DNA from: Henricia sp. BOLD:AAB3569
Lineage: Eukaryota > Echinodermata > Asteroidea > Spinulosida > Echinasteridae
Direction of reading: 5' to 3'
Assembly: GCA_037783545.1 (NCBI GenBank)
Contig: JBBELK010000388.1
Location: forward strand, 62,001 to 126,000
Length of the DNA: 64,000 nt
The notes below the pieces were generated by a model. It was not told where the DNA came from and made no database searches. It saw only the letters and a program-made list of their open reading frames with translations. Below are positions 23,203-34,432 of this stretch, one piece after another. The position numbers and the translations under genes are program-made. Every line of letters begins with the position of its first letter. The first letter of the stretch is position 1.

Positions 23203-25353
23203 TCAAGTGTGTTCACAACTCCACGCCCGACTACAAGTGCGAAATGACCGACAAGTGCGAAATGACCGAATGACGGGCAGTGGACCCAGCAAGTCCACTG
23301 CCACGCTCTCTACAGAACTACCGCCTGGGTACGGTTGCAAAGTGGCTAACGCCTTCTTTGCTAGGGACTTCCTCTTGGTGCAGGTGCCACAGCGTTTCAG
23401 CAAGGACTTAACGTCAGCTGACATGCCTGGCCAGTAATATTTCTGTTTGGCTCTGGCCAGTGTCTTTTTTACGCCTAGGTGCCCACTGGGACACCCACCG
23501 TGCACCTCCTCAAGGACCTCTTTCCTCAAGGACTCTGGGAGGACAATTAGCCACTGCTCTGAGCGGCCATCGTCCGTCTTCCAGCGTCTCTCTAGCTGCC
23601 CTTCTCTGACTCGCAGCACGTCCCAGTGGGACCAGTACGTCTTGCTCGCCCAAGGGCGATGCGACACACTTTCCCACTGGGGGCGCTCTTCTCCTTTCTC
23701 TTTAGCTCTAAGCACCCACTCGACTGATGTATCGGCTAACTGGGCCTCTCTAAGTCGCTCAGCTTGCAGCTCTGGCTCAACTGTGATGCTTTTGGCTACA
23801 GGTTTTGTCCCTGACAAACCTGTGTCGACTTTTACCAAATTCACTTTTGGTAAAGCCGCTACTGGCTGCTCGCCCTCTGTTCTCTTCCTCTTACTTCCTC
23901 TCTGTTCACTCCCTGAGTGATTTCGCTTTCGCCCTTTACTTCTTCCAGCTTGCATGTGGGCCTTGCGCACAGCTGGTACCTGTTCCCCTGCTGTGGGAAA
24001 CATCCTGGGTTTCTTGCACTCTCTGGCAAAGTGGCCCTGCTCCTGGCAGTTAAAACATCTTAAGCCACCTTGCTTCCTCTCTCTAATCTTTGGCTCGACC
24101 TCTGAAGCCACACCTGTTCTCTTAACTGGGGCACTTTTGTGGCCTTCCTGCTTGACCAGCTTGGCCAACAGGTCCACAAGATTTCCCACCTCGGTCTCCA
24201 GTTTCGAAAATCTCTCCTCCAATCCGGAGTCAAGTGCCCTCGCCATCTTGGCGGGCCTTCCTTCGAGCATTCTCTGCTGCTCCACTTTCTCGAAACTCTC
24301 TGACTCTAATGCAGCCCTGACTGCCTCGTCCAGACTCCCTGGACGAGCTCGGTTTATGACCTCTCGCACAGACCGACTCTCTACTGCATCCACAAAGTGG
24401 TTCTTAGCCAACCGGTCACGCGACTCTTCCGGTATATCCGGATACGCCCTGACCGTTAGCTCTTGTATGGCTTGACCCAGCTCTTGCAGGGTCTCCTTCG
24501 GCCATTGCCGACGATGCCTCAACTCTACCAGGTAATTCTCGCTCTGGCGACTTGGTCCAAATCTCTTCTCGAGTAGCTTTACCAACCCGCTATACGTGGG
24601 TTGCTCTACAGTGGAACTGTCCACAACCAATCTTAGGGCACTTCCTTGCAAGCTTGCAAGCAAATAGCTTGCCGCTTGCTCCTCGTTCCACCCATTAACT
24701 ACTCGGCACGACTCGAAGTGCCGGAAATACTCTTTCCACGGCACTCGGCCACTATACCGATCGGGAATAATATTGGGTCGACGCTCTGATCGCCCAACAT
24801 CTCTAATTCCGCTCTCTATTATTCTCGCCTCCCTCTTTAGAGGCCATGGCTCCCCTGTCTGGGTAGCCTCTGCTGTACGATTGCTACTCGCCGACTCTGG
24901 GCGGGTTGCAAAACTCAGCAGCTCCGTGTGCAGCATCTTGCTGCTCTCCTCTGCTTGGGCTGGGCTTGCACTCTTCAAGCCAGTCCCACTAGAACCGGAC
25001 AGAAAACTCTCCAGTTGTTCTATTGCACTCACCTTGGGTGTCTCTACCCGGGTGTGCTCCGAACTACTCTGAATAGGGGTACTCTGACCCAGTCTCACAC
25101 TCTTACGAGACTTCGGGGCTGGCAGAGGTGTGAACCCTGGGGTCATCACGTACCCGCCCGCCTCGCCCTGAGACTCGTACCCTGAACTCTGCACAGGCAA
25201 CCTGAACTCAATCTCTGAGTCAGCCTGGACTGTTCCTGGGCCAGCCTGGGCACCCTGGTGCTCAAGCTTGCCCTCTTCTAATTCTCTAGCTGCAAGGTCT
25301 GCTTGCCACTGCAGCAACTGTGCTTCCATCTGAAGCCTCTGTACTCGCTCCAT
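23203..25353 (-). CDS. Gag fused to the integrase zinc-binding domain (deleted Gypsy polyprotein)
   Basis: Open frame on the minus strand. The first ATG after the primer-binding site is at 25351-25353, giving about 716 residues; the frame is open further upstream into the LTR but without a Met. A gag capsid-like region rich in charged helices is followed by one CCHC zinc knuckle (24016-24057), a basic linker, then the H-H-C-C zinc-binding domain typical of Gypsy integrases (about 23380-23502) and the beginning of the next domain (VAVDLLGPLP). The frame then runs into the truncated LTR. Protease, RT and RNase H, which normally lie between gag and integrase, are missing without loss of frame. 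The product could at most bind nucleic acid. Confidence 0.75.
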   Translation of the reverse strand: MERVQRLQMEAQLLQWQADLAARELEEGKLEHQGAQAGPGTVQADSEIEFRLPVQSSGYESQGEAGGYVMTPGFTPLPAPKSRKSVRLGQSTPIQSSSEHTRVETPKVSAIEQLESFLSGSSGTGLKSASPAQAEESSKMLHTELLSFATRPESASSNRTAEATQTGEPWPLKREARIIESGIRDVGRSERRPNIIPDRYSGRVPWKEYFRHFESCRVVNGWNEEQAASYLLASLQGSALRLVVDSSTVEQPTYSGLVKLLEKRFGPSRQSENYLVELRHRRQWPKETLQELGQAIQELTVRAYPDIPEESRDRLAKNHFVDAVESRSVREVINRARPGSLDEAVRAALESESFEKVEQQRMLEGRPAKMARALDSGLEERFSKLETEVGNLVDLLAKLVKQEGHKSAPVKRTGVASEVEPKIRERKQGGLRCFNCQEQGHFARECKKPRMFPTAGEQVPAVRKAHMQAGRSKGRKRNHSGSEQRGSKRKRTEGEQPVAALPKVNLVKVDTGLSGTKPVAKSITVEPELQAERLREAQLADTSVEWVLRAKEKGEERPQWESVSHRPWASKTYWSHWDVLRVREGQLERRWKTDDGRSEQWLIVLPESLRKEVLEEVHGGCPSGHLGVKKTLARAKQKYYWPGMSADVKSLLKRCGTCTKRKSLAKKALATLQPYPGGSSVESVAVDLLGPLPVIRSFRTCRSFRTCSRAWSCEHT

Positions 25354-25468
25354 ACTGGGAGCGTACTCCACTCTCTGAACTCTATTGAAGTTCCTCTGTA
25401 ACTTCACGTGTCTCTGGACACTATCACTCCATTTATCTGAGGATGTTGTACCAATCTCAGCTACAACA

Positions 25469-25486
25469 ATCCCACTTCTGACACCA
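25469..25486 (-). other. tRNA-Leu primer-binding site of the Gypsy element
   Basis: Read on the minus strand, TGGTGTCAGAAGTGGGAT follows the LTR end by two bases. It is the complement of the conserved metazoan tRNA-Leu acceptor end including CCA. This fixes the element's orientation and the inner border of the 5' LTR at 25489. Confidence 0.8.
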
Positions 25487-25488
25487 TT

Positions 25489-26555
25489 TGTGGCGGTACG
25501 CGACCTCAAGAGCGCCCTCTCTAGACACTCGGGTCGCACAATTTCCGACGAGTCAACCAAAGTTCGATAAACCGGAATCGACTCCACCTGGTTAGGCGGC
25601 AGTGTTCCGGTCAGAACTCTGGCGGAGCTCGGACCTAAGAAATTGCTACGAGCAGCCTCAAGGCCCAGGGAAATGGATTCGTTTTGGAGGAAATATACCG
25701 CCTGTTGTAGCTGATATCTTCCCCGGGGTAGGGGAAGGGACTCGGTACTTCAAATAATTCAAGAGTGGACACGTGTGTTCAGTGATTGAGAGTTTATGAT
25801 TGGTTTATTACTAATGACCTGGGACTTGTAATTAAATATACAAGTAGGAAAACCTGGGCGCCTTTATCCTCTCCCGTACTTGGGAGTTTCACAGTGTCTT
25901 TATACACTGACGGCAGTACAACAGTATGTGAGGTTCCACACCGCGCAATACACTAACTCTCAAGTGTGTTCACAACTCCACGCCCGACTACAAGTGCGAA
26001 ATGACCGACCGTGCACCACACACCGCGCTCCCGGATGCCGTGCTGTAGCCCGCTGACTACAGCCAAATGTACACTAGCCGTATTGCCAAACCCGAGGCAA
26101 GGCAACGCAAATCACCCGAAATGCACGCGCTAGCGACTCCGAATTTACTCACCAAATTCACCGGCACAACCCGCAGTATGTGGACTCACGACTGCTGTAC
26201 TCTCGCCCTTAAATTAAAGCCCTAACTTACTGCTTATCTTCAGCAGAAACACTCCAAATCTCGGGAAATAACTTAAGTCTTTTCCCGACAAAAGCTAACT
26301 TGCAACTGGCGCGCACAGCGCCCCAAGTGCTGGGCTCTAGTCCCGCCCAGCAACATGGAAACAAAGCTCGGATTGGCCGAACGATGTTGTTTACCGGCTA
26401 ACACGCACTGCGTGAATGGGATTTTCCATACACAGTGCAGCCATTCTAAGTGCATTAATAAACATTATGCCTAAAGGGCGTGACTACGGCAAGGATTGCA
26501 TCAGCCAGGAAATTCATGAATGAAAATAGACTGGTTGTCAGTCCATTCCGCTACA
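25489..26555 (-). repeat. Full-length 5' LTR of the Gypsy element
   Basis: Its inner end TGTGGCGGTACG matches the start of the truncated LTR at 22732; the two stay identical by eye to about 26010, where the other copy is cut. The outer end ...CCGCTACA touches the ATAA target duplication. The LTR promoter would fire on the minus strand, antisense to the host gene. Confidence 0.8.
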
Positions 26556-28132
26556 ATAATCTGACCCTAGCTGTGGTAGTTAGAGCAGCTGTAGTTGGTG
26601 TCGTAGTCTTCGCATTCATGGGCATTGTTGAGATGATCTTCCGTGCCGCACCGACTGTATGGTCGGTACATCCACCTTGCCTACTCGTGCAACAGCAGAA
26701 TGAAGACATGTTTTCGGATGGCTACCAACCGACTTGTGTGCAGTCTGTAGAGGTAGATTTCTACGGAGGTGAATATATTAGTGTTGTGGGTATTCTCCGC
26801 GAAACCAGCAGTGCTCCAGATATCATGCAGACCCAGAGTTCCAAACAAGTGCGTGATAACACCCGGAAGTACTTCAATCAACCGGGATTGTTTGGTAGAG
26901 GTTTGACTCGCTGCTCTCAATGGACCGACAAACTTCATGCTGAAAAGTTAAACAGCAAACAGTTTACCAAATCTACATTTGACACCAAACCTGATGCGTC
27001 TCTATCCCCCAACGTGACAATCAACCCTACTAATGACAATACCAACAATTCCAAGAATGACACCAAGCTTGCTGTTAGTTCCAACTGCATCGCAGCTAGC
27101 CCCGGGAACAGATCTCAGACAATCGACGTAACCAGGATTCCTTGCTCGTCTACATCAATTGACTTCAAAACCAGTTCCTTCGTAATTGAACCGGTGACAT
27201 CTTATCAACCAAGGTCTACATCTAGTGCTTCTGCTGCCAGGAGCAGTTCATCACTCTTTTCCAACGAGTCAATTGAGAAAGCAAGACCCGATGACAACCA
27301 TGATGGCAAGACCATTCCGGCCATTGAGGACCGTTCAACCCAAACTGATACCATGAAGCATACTTCTCTAATCAAGACAATTCTCCATGAGCCATTACAG
27401 AGCCGACCTAAATCCATCTCTTGCACTGCGCCTGCAACCGTTAAGACAAATCCCGATGAAAAGACCCCAGCTGCAGTGACAACTCGTTCCGACTACATCC
27501 TCAATATTCCCATGGATTTTGAGCTGCCAAGCGTGACCATACAGACAAGCACTAGCATCCGGTCGGTCTTCTTCGGGATTAGAAAATGGTTTTCGGGATT
27601 GCTGTCTAAACCCAGACTTGATATTGGCGATGACTACAAGTTGGAAGTGACTAAAAATGATTCTTCCATGAAAACCCCAGCCAAAACCAAGCACACCGCC
27701 TCAAGCTGGCTTCCTATTAGTGGAAATAACAACTGCGATACTGAAGAAAAGCCGATCAATATCCTAGGCTCTGTCTTCCAAAGATCGAGCGACAGGTTCG
27801 AGTACAATTCCGTCTCTTCATCCACCAGTTTGAGCAGCATCCAGTCAGTTCAGATTGCCTTGAAGAAACAACTCACTCCAGTCGCAAAGTTCATTATTTT
27901 ATTCTGCCACGTCCTTCTGATTGTGTCCTGCGTGATTGCGATGTGGTGGTCCATATACTCCCTTCATGGCTATTGTCGGAGCGCCTTATGGGAGTGGGCT
28001 GCCACTGCTGTCACTGCTGTTCTCATCCAGGCTATCATTTGTGATACCATCAAGGCTGCCATCATAACGTTTCTCAAGCGGTTGTCCTTCGAGGAAGAGA
28101 CAAAACCAAAGCCCTACTCCATCATTCTCTAA

Positions 28133-31100
28133 TCTGTATCGCACAGATTTATAATACGCATACTGGCCATATAAATCACAGTCATCAAGTTCGATTAGCC
28201 TTTTGCGCGTTTCACATAAATAGCATCTAACGTACGGAATCTCTTTATTTCACCTGTACCCAATAGATGACCATACTAGATATTTGTTGCTATGTAATGG
28301 GTGCACGTGACCGGTGTGAAGTACAGAATACATACCATGTTCACTGTACGACAGAATGGCATAAAATAACCAGACTGTTGGTTGCTATAGGCAGTGGCCT
28401 GCACCGTGTAGCAACATAGTATGCAAACTTTCTGAACGGCACACTGAAAGTGAAGAATTCGGAGTGCCAGCCATAGTGCAACGGTTACTCGCAAAAGGCT
28501 AATTACAGTGTAGGTTCTGCCGTGAACCTACTGGATTAACTTTGGATCATGATATACACAAAATTTACCAAATAAAACAATTTCAACTGCAAAGCATAAC
28601 AAGCAAACGAAATATTAAAAACAAAAAAAACCTAAACATTAAATGCTGCAAATCAAATATGGTGAATATTTCACCATACTGCATTCGTGCAGTTGTAAAT
28701 ATGTAAATATATGTTGTGTTTGAAAAAAATATATATATATATAAAAAGAAAAAAATATGTATAAAATATAAAAAGGGGAAATTTACTATACTGGCTATAT
28801 GGTCAAATTAAAGAGACTAGAACTAAATTATCAACACTCAATGTAAGTTTCCAAAACAAAACAAAATTAAAGCAAATATTTACACCGACTGGAGAGTTTG
28901 TGCTATACAGAAAGAATATCTTGTACTTCCAGATTACTTTCAGGTGATTTTAAGCTTCCTGACGAAGTAGAGAAAATACTAATTATTTTCCAGGGACATT
29001 TCTCAAATTTCTCAGTGCACACTAGCAAATATCATTGTACATTACACTAACTGTTGTACAATTCGGGTGATCAAAGTCTGGTTAAAGAAAGAAAACTTTG
29101 TAAATTCACAAGATGTTTAACAATGTTTTTAAAAATGTGTTGATACTAGAATAATCATGGAAAATGAAAGAATATCATCCTTTATTCATTTAATAAAATA
29201 TTTGCATCAACGGTGTTTATCGATCATGAAACTCCTAAAATGAAATTTGTAACTTTCAGCAAACAAGTATATCTGAATTCTGTAAAAATCTGTAAAAAGC
29301 CAGTTTTATAGTTTAATAGAAAGCGAAGAAATGTATTTTGAATTATGTACAGAATTACACACTGGAATGATTCATTCAGAACACAAACTCATTGCTTATA
29401 ATGCAATTATCTCATTTTTAATAGTTCTTGTTCATATTTTTTGGTATCAATGTATCGGTATATGGTACAACATCATGGTGATTAATTACAATTCTGCGAT
29501 GAGGGGGGAGAAAATCTGGTGTGTTGAACTATTTTATTATGTGTGCTTGCCTTCAAATAATGTGGATTGGAAAGCTGGAGAACAAAAGACAAGGTGAAAG
29601 TATTTGTGAGTTCGTACAAAGCGAGATAGTTCTAAGGGGGGAAAAGACATTTATAAGTAAGAGGAAAAACAGACTGCAAACATTTTTTTGACAGGGTCAC
29701 ACTAGTCTACTACAACTAAGGGGCCATCCATAAAGTACGTAGGCACGGGGGGAGGGGGAGAGTTATTGGGGTTTTTTTTAGCCAATGCGTACACCTAACG
29801 TTAAAGTATATGGGTGACGTCACGAATTTTGCGTACGTTAAAGTATATGGGCATGGGGGCGGGGGTCTAAAAACGTCGGCATTTTGTGCGTATTTATGGA
29901 TGGCCCCTAAACGAGAGTCACCTGGACTGAACTGTCACGAGAAAATCCCACGCCGTTATGGTTTCATCATTTTCCACCACCATATTTGCGAAATAAAAGT
30001 GCGACATTGCGAATTATTTGCAAAGATATTTGCGATTTGCGATGTCCCTTGTATGTATACGCCACGATATTATACTAAACAATATTTTGCTCGCTTCATT
30101 GGAAAATAATATCTTAATCAGAAAACTGTGGTGTGGCGCGTTTGAGATGCGTTCCTGGGGCCCGCCCGGCACGGCTTGTGAATTCGTAATCCATGATCCA
30201 AGATTCCGCGCACACTGTGACGAAAAAGCGAAAAGCACCCTAACATGTATAGCTGTGATATTTTTTTCTCAGACCAAATGGCTCCATCCTAGACAAGACA
30301 GTATAGCACACTGATTTCTTTTCCCCTAAAATGAGCCTGTAGGCCTACTTATTTTTTTTCCAGGAGATTTTCAAAAACGGGAAAAAATATATTTGAAAAA
30401 TTCCCGGCTTTGAAAAAAGGGTTAAAGACAGATAACATGATTGGGAAAAGGAACAACCGCATAACTAATGTTGATAAACTGTCCTGTTTCAGCCACATAA
30501 TCAGAAAACCTGAGAAATCCGTGCATGGTAAAAAAAAAAGAAGAAGAAGGGGTCTGCAGACAGTTGACAATTTCTCTTAGCTCACAAAGGTACCATTTTA
30601 CCATTGCTATATCAACATTTTTAGTCACATAGGTTTTTCTTGTAAATTCGTGAACTAAAGTTTTGGTTAAAGTTACATTGTCCGTACGTGGTTCTCAGCA
30701 AATTCGATTTGTTTTTTCTCAGAACGAATTTTTAAAGCATTTACTTTACTTTGACAAAATAAAAACATCATATTTTGTATTTTAGACATCACCAAGTCTG
30801 TGAAAAACGCCGTTTTTTGTACGGCCGTTTTTGCGGCTTTGCTTTTAATTGCCGTGAGTTGAATAATTGCGGACCGACAATAATTCGAAATACAAGTATT
30901 GACAGTAATTGTTTGATAACTAAACGTTGGTCGATTTTTGTCCGTTGATGTCTCATTTGAATTAAGGTGAATAACTTGTATGTTTCTAGAAAAGTATCAC
31001 CTTTCGACGTGCAACACTCAAATCACGCGGACATATCATCTTTAACTGCAAAACAATGTTAGGGCTTTAAAACATAGCATTTCCATCAACACATTTAGTC

Positions 31101-31332
31101 GGGTTTTTCTTGTCAAATTGCGAAGTACCCGATAAATGTTTGGGTAACTGCAAATGATGTATTGGGCCTGGGGATTTAAAATTTGGATGTTTAGGGGTGC
31201 AGCCAAGTAAAAATAGGCAGAGATCTGTGCGCCGAGCTCATGAATATTTTGTATGCCCTCAAACTCTTCTTTATTAGGGAGAGTTGCGAGCTGAACGAGT
31301 GTGGTCTTGTGTAAAATATGACTATCGTCGCT
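28133..31332. other. 3' flank of gene copy 2, no gene seen
   Basis: Tandem-unit DNA collinear with 311-3588, containing the conserved AATAAA (28571-28576), an (AT)n tract near 28730 and the GGGGCCATCC MITE at 29719-29908. Relative to copy 1 it lacks about 63 bases near 31080. No gene is supported. Confidence 0.6.
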
Positions 31333-33019
31333 TTGGCCCCAGAGAGAGGGAAAACAAAAGGATGCAGGACGAAAGGAATGGCATAACTTCCAGGCTGCCA
31401 CCGCCAAGTTTTAATGCCTAGTCACAAACAACTGCAAAAAGGCTTAACAAAGCACAAACTTCAAATTAAAAGGGGACTACTTGTCCAGAGTTAAAAGTAC
31501 TAGTGTAACTTTCAAAGGTACCACCTGGTCCCATTTCTTTCCTTGTAACAAGTCACATACATGTACATGTAGAGTTATTTTTAACTAAAACATCGGACAA
31601 CTCGTCCATACATGTATGATTGATTCAAATGAACCTGGACGTTAACAAATTAAACAAAAGGCGGACTTCCAACTCCGCAAATCACTCAGATTAACAAGAT
31701 ACGTTAAGCAATACACAAAAAGGCGGAATTCCGATTCCGCAATATCAGACTTAGGTTAACAAGACACGTTAAGCAATACATAACAAGGTTAACAAGACAC
31801 GTTAAGCAATACACCAATAAGCAGGATTTGATTCTGCAAAACCGTTTTAGTTAACAAGAGACGTTACCCAAAACAAACCAAAACACGAACCCCCACAACT
31901 TAAACTTTTAGCCACACCCCCTACCCCCCGCAAGAAACACTAAAGGGACCCCCCAGGAAGAAATGCCCCAAGGGGCTGGGTAAGTGAGCAAGATTCAACA
32001 GTTGTGAGAGCCTAACCCCCCAACAAACCTCAATGAGGGAAATGGCCCACAACTTCCAAAAGCCCAATCAACAAACTAAAGAAAGTGGTGGGTGGGAGGG
32101 AATTTTTTTGCAAAGTCAAACTGGCAGTGGCAACGCTGCAAGAAAAGTGATTTTGGCGCGCATTGAACCCCAGCAATTGCGCAACGGTCCATGACGTCAG
32201 GCGCGCCAGCCAATCAAACTTCAACAAGCCATTACAGGCACAGTTCTCCCTCCCCCTGGAGCCAAAGGTGTTTTTCAGAGACGAGCTCCTCAAAACGATA
32301 TTGGCCCCAGAGAGAGGGAAAACAAAAGGATGCAGGACGAAAGGAATGGCATAACTTCCAGGCTGCCACCGCCAAGTTTTAATGCCTAGTCACAAACAAC
32401 TGCAAAAAGGCTTAACAAAGCACAAACTTCAAATTAAAAGGGGACTACTTGTCCAGAGTTAAAAGTACTAGTGTAACTTTCAAAGGTACCACCTGGTCCC
32501 ATTTCTTTCCTTGTAACAAGTCACATACATGTACATGTAGAGTTATTTTTAACTAAAACATCGGACAACTCGTCCATACATGTATGATTGATTCAAATGA
32601 ACCTGGACGTTAACAAATTAAACAAAAGGCGGACTTCCAACTCCGCAAATCACTCAGATTAACAAGATACGTTAAGCAATACACAAAAAGGCGGAATTCC
32701 GATTCCGCAATATCAGACTTAGGTTAACAAGACACGTTAAGCAATACATAACAAGGTTAACAAGACACGTTAAGCAATACACCAATAAGCAGGATTTGAT
32801 TCTGCAAAACCGTTTTAGTTAACAAGAGACGTTACCCAAAACAAACCAAAACACGAACCCCCACAACTTAAACTTTTAGCCACACCCCCTACCCCCCGCA
32901 AGAAACACTAAAGGGACCCCCCAGGAAGAAATGCCCCAAGGGGCTGGGTAAGTGAGCAAGATTCAACAGTTGTGAGAGCCTAACCCCCAAACAAGTTTCC
33001 GATGCGGAAACTTGCAACA

Positions 33020-33043
33020 CCCCCCCCCCCCCCCCCCCCCCCC
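33020..33043. repeat. Poly(C) tract of 24 bases
   Basis: Uninterrupted C run (G run on the minus strand) just inside repeat B1 of the Ngaro-like element, followed by an A/T-only stretch 33061-33101. Length in the assembly is likely imprecise. Confidence 0.8.
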
Positions 33044-33189
33044 AAACAGTGCAACCCCCCAATTAAAAAAAATAATAAAAAAATAATAATAAAAAAATAA
33101 ACCACTGGGCAAGGACACAAGCAACCGCAACTAGGAGGGCGGAGACCTCTGATAACTGAAGGTCTGCGGGTTGCGACCAAAAAATAGTA

Positions 33190-34130
33190 AAGTTCCCAGA
33201 ACATTACCACAAAATCTCTCCAGGCCCAAGGCCGACAGGTGCAAACCATCTCGCCGGAAAAGGGAAAGTCAGCAGGAGATATATTTGGGTTTGTCCATGA
33301 AGTTGGGGCACAAAATATTGCGGTGTCCACGTAGCATCGGTATAGTCCGTGTTAATTATATACTGAATATGTATTTACAACTTCAAATTTGTTGCAACGG
33401 AAATGGTAGTGTGCCCGGCTATATTCATTCATGTTTTCTCTGGGCAATCTCTCACTGAATATGAGATTCTTGTTTTACCTACGCCACATGGACACCCCAT
33501 AAGTTTAACACTGTCAAGACCGAGTCTGTCATTTGACCGAGTCTGTGGTTTGGTACACCATAATGAAAGTACTTTTACAGTAGAGGGATACGCTTTTCTT
33601 TCAGAGATGAAATATTGAATGAAGTAGCTGGCTTAGAATGAGACACAGTTTTTGAGATATGATAAGTCACAAAACGTGACCCAACTTCATGGACAAACAG
33701 CATGAGTATTGGTCAGCTGTCGGCAGACCTTAAGTACGAACTTTTTCCAGGGCCACAGTGTTCTTCCTGCCTACACCCGGCCGAACTTCGCCAAAATAGA
33801 AAAGGCGAAGTAAAATGTCAGACCACACAATCCGAGAGTGCGGGAGCAAATGCCGCACAGTTTGCAAGCCCTCAGAAACGGCAATTCAAATGTCCTTCAC
33901 TGGCACGGAGAACAAGTCATTAGTTCCCAGATGGATTACATGTACAATAGTGTCTGGTTCAGGTTCCTGTCTCATGTGCCGCCGGACCATGGGGACCAAC
34001 TTGCCTCCGCGCACTCCATACCAATTGTCCCGTGGGTTGACCTGCGAGTTGGTTGCGATTGACCAGCCCAGAAGACAACACTGTCCCCCAGGACCCAGGA
34101 TCGAAGTCCACCTAAAAATTAAAAAAAGAG
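33190..34130 (-). pseudogene. SGNH-hydrolase-like domain of the Ngaro-like element, broken
   Basis: Minus-strand remnants of the diagnostic blocks appear in order: GDS (34088-34080, context VLGDSVVFWAG), GTND (within LGTNDL, 33930-33913) and D-x-x-H (within DGLHLS, 33250-33233). SGNH/GDSL hydrolases use these Ser, Gly/Asn and Asp/His residues for catalysis. Here the GDS and GTND blocks are in different frames, a stop follows VKDI near 33886, and a 410-bp insertion separates the last block. The function in Ngaro elements is unknown. Confidence 0.6.
33289..33698. mobile_element. 410-bp insertion with GTTTGTCCATGAAGTTGGG inverted ends
   Basis: GTTTGTCCATGAAGTTGGG at 33289-33307 is inverted at 33680-33698. 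The segment splits the SGNH hydrolase remnant between its GTND and D-x-x-H blocks, which suggests a MITE nested in the retroelement. No convincing target duplication. Confidence 0.5.
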
Positions 34131-34432
34131 GAAAATATGGGAGCATCTGGACACTGCACAAAATAATTACCCACCCCAGATTAGGGAATTACGCAAAGAA
34201 TTCTTTGGGGCCGAAAGTATTGCCAAACAGCCGCCGACTTCCAGCGACCCATAGCCCGAATCTGTGGCAAACTTAAAGGGACACAAACTTAAAGGGACAC
34301 AAGCTTAAGTACAAGGCCAGTCCTCGAAATGGGCAAATGGGGGGGGAAAAGTCATTACGTAGGACTTTAATACCACAGATTGACCGCGCAGATCTGTTTT
34401 TGAAAATCTGAGTCCGACAAGACTGGACCGTA

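Larger units (their letters stand above)
13038..23978. repeat. Giant palindrome P2: two 5.47-kb arms with a single-base centre
   Basis: Bases 13038-18507 are the reverse complement of 18509-23978. Matching points always sum to 37016 and I found no mismatch where I compared. The centre base is 18508. The right arm is in normal array order: promoter, exons 1-4, start of exon 5, then Gypsy DNA. The left arm is its mirror. The outer edges both fall inside the gag region of the Gypsy element. P1 ends at 13039 and P2 begins at 13038, so the two palindromes abut and share the dinucleotide TA. Confidence 0.9.
22732..26555 (-). mobile_element. Internally deleted Gypsy-type LTR retrotransposon in exon 5 of copy 2
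   Basis: Insertion on the minus strand flanked by the 4-bp duplication ATAA. The full LTR (25489-26555, 1067 bp) has TG...CA ends. The other LTR (22732 to about 23252) keeps only roughly half. Just inside the full LTR lies an 18-nt primer-binding site matching the 3' end of tRNA-Leu. The only coding frame fuses gag to the start of integrase; protease, reverse transcriptase, RNase H and the integrase core are absent. It is nonautonomous. A short tandem duplication of AAGTGCGAAATGACCGA marks the deletion junction near 23252-23270. Confidence 0.85.
19242..28132 (+). pseudogene. Mini-polycystin-1-like gene copy 2, split by a Gypsy element
   Basis: Five-exon membrane-protein gene: exon 1 19242-19300, exon 2 19710-19899, exon 3 21086-21279, exon 4 21736-21924, exon 5 22372-22731 plus 26560-28132. 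All introns are GT...AG, with phases 2, 0, 2, 2. The first ATG follows an in-frame TAA seven codons upstream and encodes a signal peptide. Each exon is open, but exon 5 is interrupted inside the TM3 region by an LTR element on the opposite strand, with a 4-bp target duplication (ATAA 22728-22731 and 26556-26559). Without the insert the frame would be complete. Family features are described under copy 3. Whether any product is made is doubtful; the insertion could also be polymorphic. Confidence 0.75.

Noticed and set aside
26480..26559. N-terminal extension of the copy-2 exon-5 frame
   Set aside because: These bases are the outer LTR of the Gypsy element, which happens to be open in frame; host exon sequence resumes only at 26560.
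31333..32300. An independent solo LTR next to the Ngaro-like element
   Set aside because: Its two parts match B and A repeats of the neighbouring element in the order expected for split direct repeats, and the outer borders share one empty site.
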